Shown piece after piece: positions 8,241-14,308 of a DNA stretch of 15,197 nucleotides. Source of the stretch: an uncultured bacterium (GTDB lineage: Bacteria > Actinomycetota > Coriobacteriia > Coriobacteriales > Coriobacteriaceae). The DNA lies in NCBI GenBank assembly GCA_905215835.1, contig CAJMRR010000035.1, positions 1 to 15,197 on the forward strand, read 5' to 3'. The stretch's first letter is position 1. Each line of letters begins with the position of its first letter. Position numbers and translations under genes: made by a program. The notes under the pieces were generated by a model. That model was not told the DNA's origin. It did not search any database and saw nothing but the letters and a program-made list of their open reading frames with translations.

Positions 8241-8310
8241 CTCGAACGCAGCTACGGTGACCTCATATCATAGCACAGCATCAAACAGATGTTCGAGATA
8301 CCGCTGCGTT
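8241..8310. repeat. Inverted repeats flanking the sngA promoter
   Basis: AACGCAGC (8245-8252) is the exact reverse complement of GCTGCGTT (8303-8310), and CTCGAAC (8241-8247) is the exact reverse complement of GTTCGAG (8291-8297). The paired arms lie on either side of the candidate -10 element. They could be operator half-sites or alternative leader pairings; the function is unknown. The 87-bp gap 8231-8317 contains nothing else I recognise. Confidence 0.4.
8267..8275 (-). promoter_or_regulatory. Candidate extended -10 promoter of the sngABC operon
   Basis: The minus strand reads TGCTATGAT, an extended -10 element (TGn plus 5 of 6 matches to TATAAT). A start about 7 bases downstream would give a leader of about 30 bases before GTG 8230. 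The -35 is weak, which is acceptable for an extended -10 promoter. The element lies between the arms of an inverted repeat (8241-8310). Confidence 0.45.
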
Positions 8311-8317
8311 GATAGAT

Positions 8318-9034
8318 TTAGAACAGGAGGGCGTAGATGACGGCGATGACGACGGAGGGAAGCATATTGGCCGTGCGGAAGGTCTGAGGACGGATGAGGT
8401 TGACGCCGACGCAGAAGATGAGCATGGAGCCTACGAGCGAAAGGCTGTTGAGGGCTGTTGTGGTCATGATGGGGGAGAGCGCGCCGGCAAACAACGTGAT
8501 CGTCCCCTGGAACACGGCTACGGGCAGGGCCGAGAAGATGCAGCCGCGTCCGAGCGACGCCGTCATGGTGCAGACGATGATGCAGTCCAGCGCTCCCTTG
8601 AGGGCGAGCGTTGACCAGTCGCCGAGCAGGCCGTCTTGGATTGATCCCACGATAGCCATGGCGCCGATACACACGGTGAGTGAAGTCGAGACAAAAGCGT
8701 TGGTGAACTCGTTATCGCCCTCACTGCCGGTCTTGCGCTTGAGCCATTCGCCAAGGTTCTCGATGGCGGCTTCCAAGTTGACGGCCTCGCCGATGAGCGA
8801 ACCGAGCGCAAATGAGACAATGAGCATGGTGGTGCCGGTGGTCGCTAGCGCCTTCCCGTCGATAAGGAGCATCTTTTGCATGGTGCCGCCAAGGCCGATA
8901 AACAGGACGCACAGCCCCGATGCTTTCATGAGCGTGTCTTGGATGCGCGGTGTAATGAAGCGGCCGCCCGCTAATCCCAAAAGACCGCCCGCAACTAAAA
9001 GCACAACGTTGATGATTGTTCCCAAGCCCGGCAT
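8318..9034 (-). CDS. DUF554 family membrane protein
   Basis: A 238-residue integral membrane protein with several hydrophobic segments. It starts with PGLGTIINVVLLVAGGLLG, the typical DUF554 (YdfK/YqgA-like) opening. Further membrane spans lie near residues 40-60, 70-85, 120-140, 165-185, 190-205 and 215-238. The segment GEAVNLEAAIENLGEWLKRK is a conserved amphipathic loop of the family. ATG 9034 is chosen because AGGAGGG precedes it by 3 bases; an in-frame upstream extension to 9103 lacks the family start. Function is not established in the family; a transport role is only a guess. It reads in the same direction as sngA, with an 87-bp gap containing a promoter candidate, so it is probably a separate unit from Shango. 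Confidence 0.85.
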   Translation of the reverse strand: MPGLGTIINVVLLVAGGLLGLAGGRFITPRIQDTLMKASGLCVLFIGLGGTMQKMLLIDGKALATTGTTMLIVSFALGSLIGEAVNLEAAIENLGEWLKRKTGSEGDNEFTNAFVSTSLTVCIGAMAIVGSIQDGLLGDWSTLALKGALDCIIVCTMTASLGRGCIFSALPVAVFQGTITLFAGALSPIMTTTALNSLSLVGSMLIFCVGVNLIRPQTFRTANMLPSVVIAVIYALLF

Positions 9035-9103
9035 GAGCCCTCCTGTATTGATGCCAACGTGGCAATCGTAGCAGAACGAAATGCGAGGCACATCGCGACC
9101 CAT

Positions 9104-9129
9104 CTAATACGTTATATAAGTGGTATTAG
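9104..9129. promoter_or_regulatory. AT-rich dyad upstream of the DUF554 gene
   Basis: CTAATAC (9104-9110) and GTATTAG (9123-9129) are perfect reverse complements around a 12-base centre containing TTATATAA. The dyad sits about 70 bases before the DUF554 start and just after the surface-protein operon. The centre could serve as a -10 region, so an operator over a promoter is the simplest reading. It has no T-run and an AT-rich stem, so it is a poor terminator. Confidence 0.35.
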
Positions 9130-9130
9130 G

Positions 9131-9146
9131 AATGATGCGCAGCATT
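9131..9146. promoter_or_regulatory. 16-bp near-perfect palindrome beside the AT-rich dyad
   Basis: AATGATGCGCAGCATT differs from its own reverse complement only at one symmetric base pair. It lies one base from the 9104-9129 dyad and 6 bases after the stop of the large secreted protein. It may be a second operator site; no known regulator motif is recognised. Confidence 0.25.
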
Positions 9147-9152
9147 TAAGCC

Positions 9153-10583
9153 TCAGGTGGTTGTCGGGACATAGGGATAGTAGTCAAAGCGCAGCGTCAT
9201 AAGCCGCTGTGGGGATTCAATAGCCGCGGCGATGATATTGGCATCGCGGGCACGATCAAACCCTTCGAGTTCGATCTGATACGAGACGTCTTGCATAATG
9301 TCCAGACGTCGCCAGGTTAGGAGTGTGTCACCATCGAATTCCAAGGTCTTGCCTCCGTCTGGAGCAACGGCGTATAGACGCAGCTTGGCGGTGGTTGCGG
9401 GGTCGACAACCGTGACCTTTTTAATTTCGTTTCGAGTATTCTTGGCGCCCAACAAGGTGAGCAGTGTTGGGGCCACGACCTCGCCCGATGGCAAAAAGAC
9501 GACTTCGATGGATTCAGGAAATGCGATGATGGCTGACTTGCGGACGGGCTGATTGGCGGCGGCAACTTCGATGTTCGCAGCGTCGATGACCTCTGCGTGG
9601 TCGAGCGCGGCAAGCACGCAGCAGTTACCTTCATCGATCTCTTGAGGATCAGCAAGCCCCAGACTGTCCGCGAGCTCGGTATCGTTTGGATCGGTAGCGG
9701 GCTCATTCGGTGCTTCGAAAGAAGCTGGGACGCTGTTTGTCGGCGGCGGCGTGTCGCCCGCACCTGCTTCTTTGTCCGCGCTCTCTTCTTGTATGGTTGC
9801 GTTGATGGGCTCGTCGTTTGAGGGGAGCGTCTTGGCGTCAAGCGCGGAGGGGAGAATTCCGATGGCTCCGGATCCGCTCCACTCCATTTCGAGAAGCGCC
9901 GGGTCGGCAAGAATGCGTTGCCTGCTTTGCGCGTGGGCATCGATTTCAATAGGGCCTGCCTCTATCCCTCGTGTAAGGCTGAGTGATCCGGCTGGCTTCT
10001 CGAAATGAGCGTCTGTGTCTTTGGTGCTGACGGCGTAGAACAGCAGGGACGCTTCTCCCGCCGCGATGGCATCGGTGTCGGCTTTGGTCAGCCGCAACGA
10101 TGCCGTGAATGAGAGGGTGGGCTGCGTGTCGTCTGCATTCGCGGCGGCGCAGCCCAGACATATACCGCCTCCTTTCTCAAAAAACGTACCGTCGAAGGCG
10201 ACCTTCGTTCCGTTCGCCGAGTCATCGATCGAAGCGATGTCGATGCGCAGCTCTAAATTGCATGGATCGCCATCTGCGTCGAGCACAACCGAGCGCCACG
10301 TGCAGACGGCGTACCCCGCCTGGGAGCCGTTTGCCTTGTTCGAACGATTGATATCCACGACTATCGAACCGTCCGTATTACGACGAAGGCATCCCGAGGT
10401 CGAGATTGCAGCCTGTGCGATCGAAAAACGCTTGCACGCAATGGCGCTCGACGGATTTGGTGCGGAGCTTAGGGCTGCTGGTAAGGAGTCTGCCATGACG
10501 GGAGTCGCCCAAGCGGCGACAGGCGTTCCGGTTGCGAGCGCGCCGCAGAGTGCGACGACGGGCAAAAGGTTCTTCGATGCCAT
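9153..10583 (-). CDS. Large secreted protein with C-terminal domain like its operon neighbour
   Basis: A 476-residue protein of unknown function. A Sec signal peptide is clear (basic start, hydrophobic 6-24, likely cleavage near AWA at 24-26). The mature part has eight cysteines (50, 65, 94, 108, 142, 145, 321, 322), including CLGC at 142-145, so disulfides are possible. A Pro/Ser/Glu-rich linker (about 253-318) separates an N-terminal beta-rich region from a C-terminal one. The C-terminal region (about 357-472) resembles the 199-residue secreted protein encoded at 10867-11466 in its strand pattern and in an LD-aromatic-Gly segment (427-442). No sorting motif or membrane anchor is visible at the C-terminus. 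ATG 10583 has AAGGAG 5 bases upstream. It is last in the operon, 18 bp after the LAxTG anchor gene, so association with that anchor is plausible but inferred. Confidence 0.7.
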   Translation of the reverse strand: MASKNLLPVVALCGALATGTPVAAWATPVMADSLPAALSSAPNPSSAIACKRFSIAQAAISTSGCLRRNTDGSIVVDINRSNKANGSQAGYAVCTWRSVVLDADGDPCNLELRIDIASIDDSANGTKVAFDGTFFEKGGGICLGCAAANADDTQPTLSFTASLRLTKADTDAIAAGEASLLFYAVSTKDTDAHFEKPAGSLSLTRGIEAGPIEIDAHAQSRQRILADPALLEMEWSGSGAIGILPSALDAKTLPSNDEPINATIQEESADKEAGAGDTPPPTNSVPASFEAPNEPATDPNDTELADSLGLADPQEIDEGNCCVLAALDHAEVIDAANIEVAAANQPVRKSAIIAFPESIEVVFLPSGEVVAPTLLTLLGAKNTRNEIKKVTVVDPATTAKLRLYAVAPDGGKTLEFDGDTLLTWRRLDIMQDVSYQIELEGFDRARDANIIAAAIESPQRLMTLRFDYYPYVPTTT

Positions 10584-10601
10584 GGGGTCTCCTTAGCTAA
10601 T

Positions 10602-10883
10602 TTAGTGCGGCCTGTCCGTGTTTTGTTTCTGGCTGCGTTTGATGTGCAGACCGAGGCCGGCGGTTCCCGCGCCTGCTGCTGTGGCGCCTGCTGCCAAGAG
10701 CCATCGTCTGTCGCCTGTCTGCGCCAACGGTTCCTCGCGGTCGCCGCGGTCGAGCTCCGAGAGGTCGACCGTCACTTGCGTGGCGGCCTGCGCCTGTTCT
10801 TGCTGGGCAAAGGCCATGGCTGGCCCAAACGCTAGGATGCTGACGGCGGCGGCCAGGGCGACAGCCTTATGCCGTGTGCGCAC
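10602..10883 (-). CDS. Very small LAxTG sortase-anchored surface protein
   Basis: A 93-residue protein consisting almost only of export and anchoring signals. Residues 1-26 form a signal peptide ending AFA, followed by about 26 residues of mature sequence, then LAQTG (53-57), a hydrophobic span (61-79) and a basic tail KRSQK. This is a complete cell-wall sorting signal; LAxTG is the motif used by class E sortases of high-GC Gram-positives (family knowledge). No sortase is encoded in the window. GTG 10883 is chosen because it gives a standard signal peptide; it overlaps the end of the upstream gene by 17 bp and lacks a strong ribosome site, so TTG 10913 is the alternative. The mature ectodomain is too short to be an adhesin alone; it may be a cell-wall base for the neighbouring secreted proteins. 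Confidence 0.65.
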   Translation of the reverse strand: MRTRHKAVALAAAVSILAFGPAMAFAQQEQAQAATQVTVDLSELDRGDREEPLAQTGDRRWLLAAGATAAGAGTAGLGLHIKRSQKQNTDRPH

Positions 10884-11466
10884 CGGGCTCGACCGTCCAG
10901 GTGATCGTTGCAACCTGATCGCCTTCGCCGGTTACGCGGAAGATGTCGCGCGTGACGCGGGCGACGTTTCCGCTTGTCTTGAGCTTAATTTTGTCCTTGC
11001 CGCCGGCAATGCCCTGGTAGCCCATGTCGAAGGCTGCGTTCTTGGAAAGATCGAGGCCCGTCCCCTGCGTTGCGGCGCTGGCGTTCTGGAGTGCGCCGTC
11101 GGGGCCGACCTTAAAGTCGATGGAGTTCTGCGCGGTTCCGGCCTTGGCGTCGGCAGCAATGGTCCAGGTGTTCATGGCGTCGATCTTCATGTTGGTGACA
11201 TGGATGCCGTAGGCCGAATGATTGTCGATGGTGGTCGCGTCTTCTGAGGGGCCCTGAAGCGTGCCGTCAGCCTTGGCGACGAAGGGAATAACCGTCGGAA
11301 CTTTGAACTCAACGTTGTCGATCTCGGTCCTGACCATTACTTTCGTGGTTCCAACGCGCCCGGCCGCCATAGCTGGCGTCGGGACGGCACCCATTGCGAG
11401 CGCGAGCGCGAGCCCTGCGCCCACGACGAGCGCTCTGGCTCCGTTCATGTTCCTGGTGATGTCCAT
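10867..11466 (-). CDS. Secreted beta-rich surface protein, unknown function
   Basis: A 199-residue protein with a clear signal peptide (hydrophobic 11-27, cleavage near PAMA at 31-34) and no anchor. The mature part alternates short beta strands and polar turns: VPTVIPFVAKADGTL (56-70), IHVTNMKI (88-95), IDFKVGPDGAL (116-126), LDLSKNAAFDMGYQGI (138-153) and ATITWTVEP (186-194), suggesting a beta-sandwich. A similar sequence of elements occurs in the C-terminal part of the 476-residue protein of the same operon. ATG 11466 has AAAGGA 6 bases upstream. The neighbouring membrane-anchored and LAxTG proteins suggest a surface structure. I do not recognise a named family; a pilin-like or matrix-protein role is speculation. 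Confidence 0.65.
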   Translation of the reverse strand: MDITRNMNGARALVVGAGLALALAMGAVPTPAMAAGRVGTTKVMVRTEIDNVEFKVPTVIPFVAKADGTLQGPSEDATTIDNHSAYGIHVTNMKIDAMNTWTIAADAKAGTAQNSIDFKVGPDGALQNASAATQGTGLDLSKNAAFDMGYQGIAGGKDKIKLKTSGNVARVTRDIFRVTGEGDQVATITWTVEPGAHTA

Positions 11467-11486
11467 GGTCGTTCCTTTCTATTCGC

Positions 11487-11503
11487 CGCGGGCCGTCCCC
11501 GCG
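11487..11503 (-). other. GC-rich hairpin in the gap before the secreted 199-residue gene
   Basis: CGCGGG (11487-11492) and CCCGCG (11498-11503) pair around a 5-base loop in the 89-bp gap between two operon genes. No T-run follows on the minus strand, so it is more likely an mRNA stability or processing element than a terminator. Confidence 0.3.
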
Positions 11504-11555
11504 ATGATTGGACGAATGCTGGTGAATTGCGTGCGGTGCCGCGTTGGCCGGAAGG

Positions 11556-12065
11556 CTAGTTCTCGGCTTGCTCAACCCGTACCTTGACACGTGTCGGATT
11601 GCCGTGGCTGTCGAGGGTCTTTGCATCGAGTGCCTGGATCTCGATGTACGCCTCGCCTTCTTTGATGTCGCCGGCGGGGCACGTCTCGATTGTCTTGCCG
11701 GTCTCGACCACACCGGATTCGTACATGGTCTCATCGTTTTGGATGACGCGGAATCGCTGGGGAAATTTATTGTCTTGGACGTTTTGCACGTTGACGCGCA
11801 GCTTGCCGTCCTCCTGCAGCTGAGCGACCGGTGCGACCGAAATCGTCATCATGTTGTCGCGGACGATGGCGTCGAGCTCATCTTGGATTTCCTGGCGCGT
11901 TTTGCCCTCGGCCGTCGTAACCGAAGCGCCCGCCTCGGGTACGGGCTGCGACTGCCAAGCGTATAGTCCTACGGCGACAAGGGCACAGACGATGGCCAAG
12001 CAGGCAACGATGAGCTTCTTGCGACGACCCAGGCCTGCAAAGTGGGGTGGCTTCTTCGCGCTCAT
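11556..12065 (-). CDS. Membrane-anchored extracytoplasmic protein, unknown function
   Basis: A 169-residue protein with a short basic cytoplasmic start (FAGLGRRKK, 9-17), one membrane span (about 18-37, ending before YAWQSQ) and an extracytoplasmic domain. The lack of an AxA site suggests an uncleaved anchor. The outer domain has the pattern MTISVAPV (72-79), LRVNVQN (88-94), MYESGVVETGKTIE (113-126), EGEAYIEIQALDA (136-148) and RVKVRVE (158-164). This resembles small beta-sandwich proteins (YESG then tGk-IE) that occur near surface-protein genes in Gram-positive bacteria, but I cannot name the family. Its ATG overlaps the stop of the preceding gene (ATGA), so the two are translationally coupled. 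Confidence 0.65.
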   Translation of the reverse strand: MSAKKPPHFAGLGRRKKLIVACLAIVCALVAVGLYAWQSQPVPEAGASVTTAEGKTRQEIQDELDAIVRDNMMTISVAPVAQLQEDGKLRVNVQNVQDNKFPQRFRVIQNDETMYESGVVETGKTIETCPAGDIKEGEAYIEIQALDAKTLDSHGNPTRVKVRVEQAEN

Positions 12066-12358
12066 GCGGCATCCTTGGCGGTGTAGATGCGCGCAAAGGT
12101 GGACGGATCCGCTCCAAAGAGCATGTGAAGCATCAGGCGGCGTGAGTAGACAAGCTCGTCGAAGTCGGGAGGGAGCTCGATGTCGTGGATATGCGCGATG
12201 TGGTGGGCGAGCGCCGAGAACGACTCGGGGTCGCAGATCACATCGGTGGTAACGTGGTAGACCGTCGTATCGGGGAATGCCTCTTCGTCGAAAGGCAGGA
12301 GATGGGGATCGTCGTCGACTTCGATGGCGATGCCGTACTGGGGCCAGTAATATGCCAT
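12062..12358 (-). CDS. Small cytoplasmic protein, possible PD-(D/E)xK-like remnant
   Basis: A 98-residue acidic protein with no signal peptide or membrane span. ATG 12358 is preceded by GGGAGG with 5 bases spacing, so it looks like a real start. The segment YYWPQYGIAIEVDDDPH (3-19), then FDEEAFPDTTVYHVTTD (23-39), recalls the core of DUF559/Vsr-type endonuclease folds, where a strand carrying E-x-D is followed by a helix and a VlR-type strand. The N-terminal acidic residue of such a catalytic core is missing, so it is either degenerate, non-catalytic or unrelated. It is the first gene of the surface-protein operon and overlaps the second by 4 bp. Confidence is high that it is a gene and low for any function. 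Confidence 0.6.
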   Translation of the reverse strand: MAYYWPQYGIAIEVDDDPHLLPFDEEAFPDTTVYHVTTDVICDPESFSALAHHIAHIHDIELPPDFDELVYSRRLMLHMLFGADPSTFARIYTAKDAA

Positions 12359-12379
12359 GGGAACCTCCCTGCTTCTGGG

Positions 12380-12403
12380 GCCAAAACTTCTATCGGTTTT
12401 GGC
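12380..12403 (-). other. Hairpin in the leader of the surface-protein operon
   Basis: On the minus strand GCCAAAAC and GTTTTGGC pair perfectly (8 bp) around an 8-base loop, about 20 bases before the start codon of the 98-residue gene. No T-run follows in either direction. It may be an operator or a leader structure that affects translation. Confidence 0.4.
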
Positions 12404-12431
12404 TGTCGATGCCGACGGTATCAGCCGCTAC

Positions 12432-12466
12432 TTGACCAATTGCTGACCAAATGCTTGACGGATTGG
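12432..12466. repeat. Three 11-bp phased direct repeats
   Basis: TGACCAATTGC (12433-12443) and TGACCAAATGC (12444-12454) are tandem 11-bp units differing at one base, followed in phase by the degenerate unit TTGACGGATTG (12455-12465). Spacing of one DNA turn is typical of repeated binding sites for one regulator. They lie in the leader of the surface operon, downstream of its candidate promoter. Confidence 0.4.
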
Positions 12467-12491
12467 TGTCTCCGCAGGTAAAAGGCGGCAA

Positions 12492-12520
12492 AAAATACTC
12501 CAACTTTTTTCGAGTGACAA
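12492..12520 (-). promoter_or_regulatory. Candidate promoter of the surface-protein operon
   Basis: The minus strand has TTGTCA (12520-12515; 5 of 6 to the -35 consensus), a 17-base spacer and TATTTT (12497-12492; 4 of 6 to the -10 consensus). A start near 12485 would give a leader of about 125 bases containing the phased repeats and the hairpin. Confidence 0.45.
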
Positions 12521-12594
12521 TCGCGCGGTCGGCGACGGCGGGGCCATATGTGTCAAAAGCATCGTCTGCCGAGAAAATCCAGCCGCTCGCCGAA

Positions 12595-12634
12595 TTGCAC
12601 GAACGTAAAAATCGCCAATTATGGAGACGGTCTC
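12595..12634 (+). promoter_or_regulatory. Candidate promoter and operator of the lactate dehydrogenase operon
   Basis: TTGCAC (12595-12600), a 16-base spacer and AATTAT (12617-12622) could form a weak sigma-70 promoter. The 11-base palindrome GAGAC-G-GTCTC (12624-12634) then covers the predicted start site, a classic place for a repressor. The assignment is tentative. The rest of the 346-bp gap 12359-12704 holds the minus-strand signals listed separately and no ORF I can support. Confidence 0.3.
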
Positions 12635-12704
12635 GAACACGTCGACGAAACGATGCGGTAACATCTCCCTGCAAACACTGTAGTTAGCTAAAGGGGGAGT
12701 TCGC

Positions 12705-14306
12705 GTGTCTGCAACCATTAAACCCTTCACCGACGAGTTCGAAGAGTATGGTCGCGATGAGTCTCGCACATCGGGCGAGGCCTCGAGCATCTCGTTTCCG
12801 ACAACGGAAGACGAGGTCCGCGCCATTTTGGAAAAGCTCCATGCCGAGCGTGTCCCGGTGACGGTTCAGGGCGCCCGGACCGGTCTTGCCGCCGGCGCCG
12901 TGCCTCATGGCGGTCACATTCTCAATACTTCCCGTATGAATCGCTACTTGGGCCTTCGCCGCGATGAACAAGGCCAATTTCTGCTGCGCGTGGAGCCGGG
13001 CGTTGTGCTCTCGGAGCTGCGCAAGCAGCTGAGCAAGAAGGTGCTGCCGACTGCTGGTTGGGACCAGGCATCGCTTGAGGCCTACGAGGAGTTCCAAGAG
13101 GCCCCCGAGCAGTTCTTTCCCACCGATCCCACCGAGGCATCTGCCTGTCTGGGCGGCATGGCGGCATGTAACGCCTCTGGTGCCCGCAGCTACGCCTACG
13201 GTCCCATGCGCCCACATATCACGGGACTCCACGTCGCGCTGGCTGATGGCGATTTGCTTGAGCTTCGGCGCGGCGAGGCTTTTGCCCAGGGCCGCCACCT
13301 GTCGCTCGTGACGGCAGCGGGCCGTACGCTCGAGCTCGATCTTCCCGGCTATACCATGCCCAAGACAAAAAATGCCTCAGGCTATTTCGTTGCGGACGAA
13401 ATGGACGCCATCGATCTGTTTATCGGTGCGTGTGGCACAATCGGTGTCATCACCGAACTCGAGATTGCCCTGCAGGTGGCACCCGCGGTCGTTTGGGGTG
13501 TGAGCTGCTTTTTCGATAGCGAAGACAAGGCCGTGTCCTTTACCGATTCCGTGCGTCCCGTCCTGTCCCATGCGGCTGCCATCGAGTACTTCGACGCTGG
13601 CGCCCTGGATATTCTACGTCGCCAGCGCGAGCAGTCGACGGCGTTTGCCTCGCTGCCGGCGCTCGACAAAGAGGCCAAGGTCTGTGTCTACGTGGAGCTC
13701 GACTGCGACGACGAAGTTCAGGCGACTGAGGAGCTGTATCACTTGGGGTGGGTACTGGAGCTTGCGGGCGGCAGCGACGATGCGACATGGGTCGCGCGCA
13801 CCGAGGTCGATCGCGAGTGCCAGCGGTTCTTCCGCCACGCGGTGCCCGAGAGCGTCAACATGCTTATCGATGAGCGTCGCCGCACGGATCCCACCATCAC
13901 CAAACTGGGTTCGGACATGTCGGTGCCCAATGCACGCCTTGCCGATGTCGTGGCCCTCTATCGCCGCACACTGGCCGAAAGCGGGCTTGAATCTGCTGCC
14001 TGGGGGCACATCGGTAACAACCATCTGCATGTGAACATCCTGCCGCGCGATGCGCAGGACTACCGTCGCGGTGGCGAGCTGTTTGCCCAGTGGGCTGCGG
14101 AGGTAACGGCTATGGGCGGTGCCGTTTCTGCCGAGCACGGCGTCGGCAAGATCAAGGCGGGCTTCTTAGAGACGATGTACGGTCACGAGGCCATGGTCGA
14201 GTCGGCGCGGCTCAAGCTCCAGCTCGATCCCGACGGGCAGCTGGGTCGCGGCAACCTGTTTTCGGAGAAGCTCTTGGATGAGCTTGTCCAGAAAGGGGGC
14301 GCGTGA
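12705..14306 (+). CDS. FAD-linked oxidoreductase, probable Etf-dependent D-lactate dehydrogenase
   Basis: A 533-residue flavoprotein of the GlcD/LctD type. The FAD-binding (PCMH) half has TVQGARTGLAAGAVPHGG (53-70), VEPGV (96-100), FFPTDPTEASACLGGMAA (137-154) and ASGARSYAYGPMR (157-169). The C-terminal FAD-linked oxidase half has LGSDMSVP (401-408), HIGNNHLHVNILP (435-447) with the conserved histidines, and EHGVGKIK (477-484). GTG 12705 has AAGGGGGAG 5 bases upstream. The gene overlaps or abuts etfB, and etfA follows. This arrangement matches the lactate dehydrogenase/Etf complex of Acetobacterium woodii (lctD with lctB and lctC), in which lactate oxidation by NAD+ is driven by concurrent oxidation of reduced ferredoxin. 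Glycolate or another 2-hydroxyacid as substrate cannot be excluded. It is longer than most relatives, with extra residues near 120-135. Confidence 0.85.
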   Translation: MSATIKPFTDEFEEYGRDESRTSGEASSISFPTTEDEVRAILEKLHAERVPVTVQGARTGLAAGAVPHGGHILNTSRMNRYLGLRRDEQGQFLLRVEPGVVLSELRKQLSKKVLPTAGWDQASLEAYEEFQEAPEQFFPTDPTEASACLGGMAACNASGARSYAYGPMRPHITGLHVALADGDLLELRRGEAFAQGRHLSLVTAAGRTLELDLPGYTMPKTKNASGYFVADEMDAIDLFIGACGTIGVITELEIALQVAPAVVWGVSCFFDSEDKAVSFTDSVRPVLSHAAAIEYFDAGALDILRRQREQSTAFASLPALDKEAKVCVYVELDCDDEVQATEELYHLGWVLELAGGSDDATWVARTEVDRECQRFFRHAVPESVNMLIDERRRTDPTITKLGSDMSVPNARLADVVALYRRTLAESGLESAAWGHIGNNHLHVNILPRDAQDYRRGGELFAQWAAEVTAMGGAVSAEHGVGKIKAGFLETMYGHEAMVESARLKLQLDPDGQLGRGNLFSEKLLDELVQKGGA

Positions 14307-14308
14307 AG

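Noticed and set aside
8318..9103. Longer DUF554 form starting at 9103
   Set aside because: The extra 23 residues do not fit the family start and would include the strong AGGAGGG site that precedes ATG 9034.
10733..10750. RGD tripeptide in the small LAxTG protein as an integrin-binding site
   Set aside because: A single RGD in a charged 26-residue stretch can easily occur by chance, and nothing else supports an adhesin role.
10867..10913. Frameshift joining the 199-residue secreted protein to the LAxTG tail
   Set aside because: The downstream frame starts with its own complete signal peptide, which would be pointless in a fusion, so two separate genes fit better.
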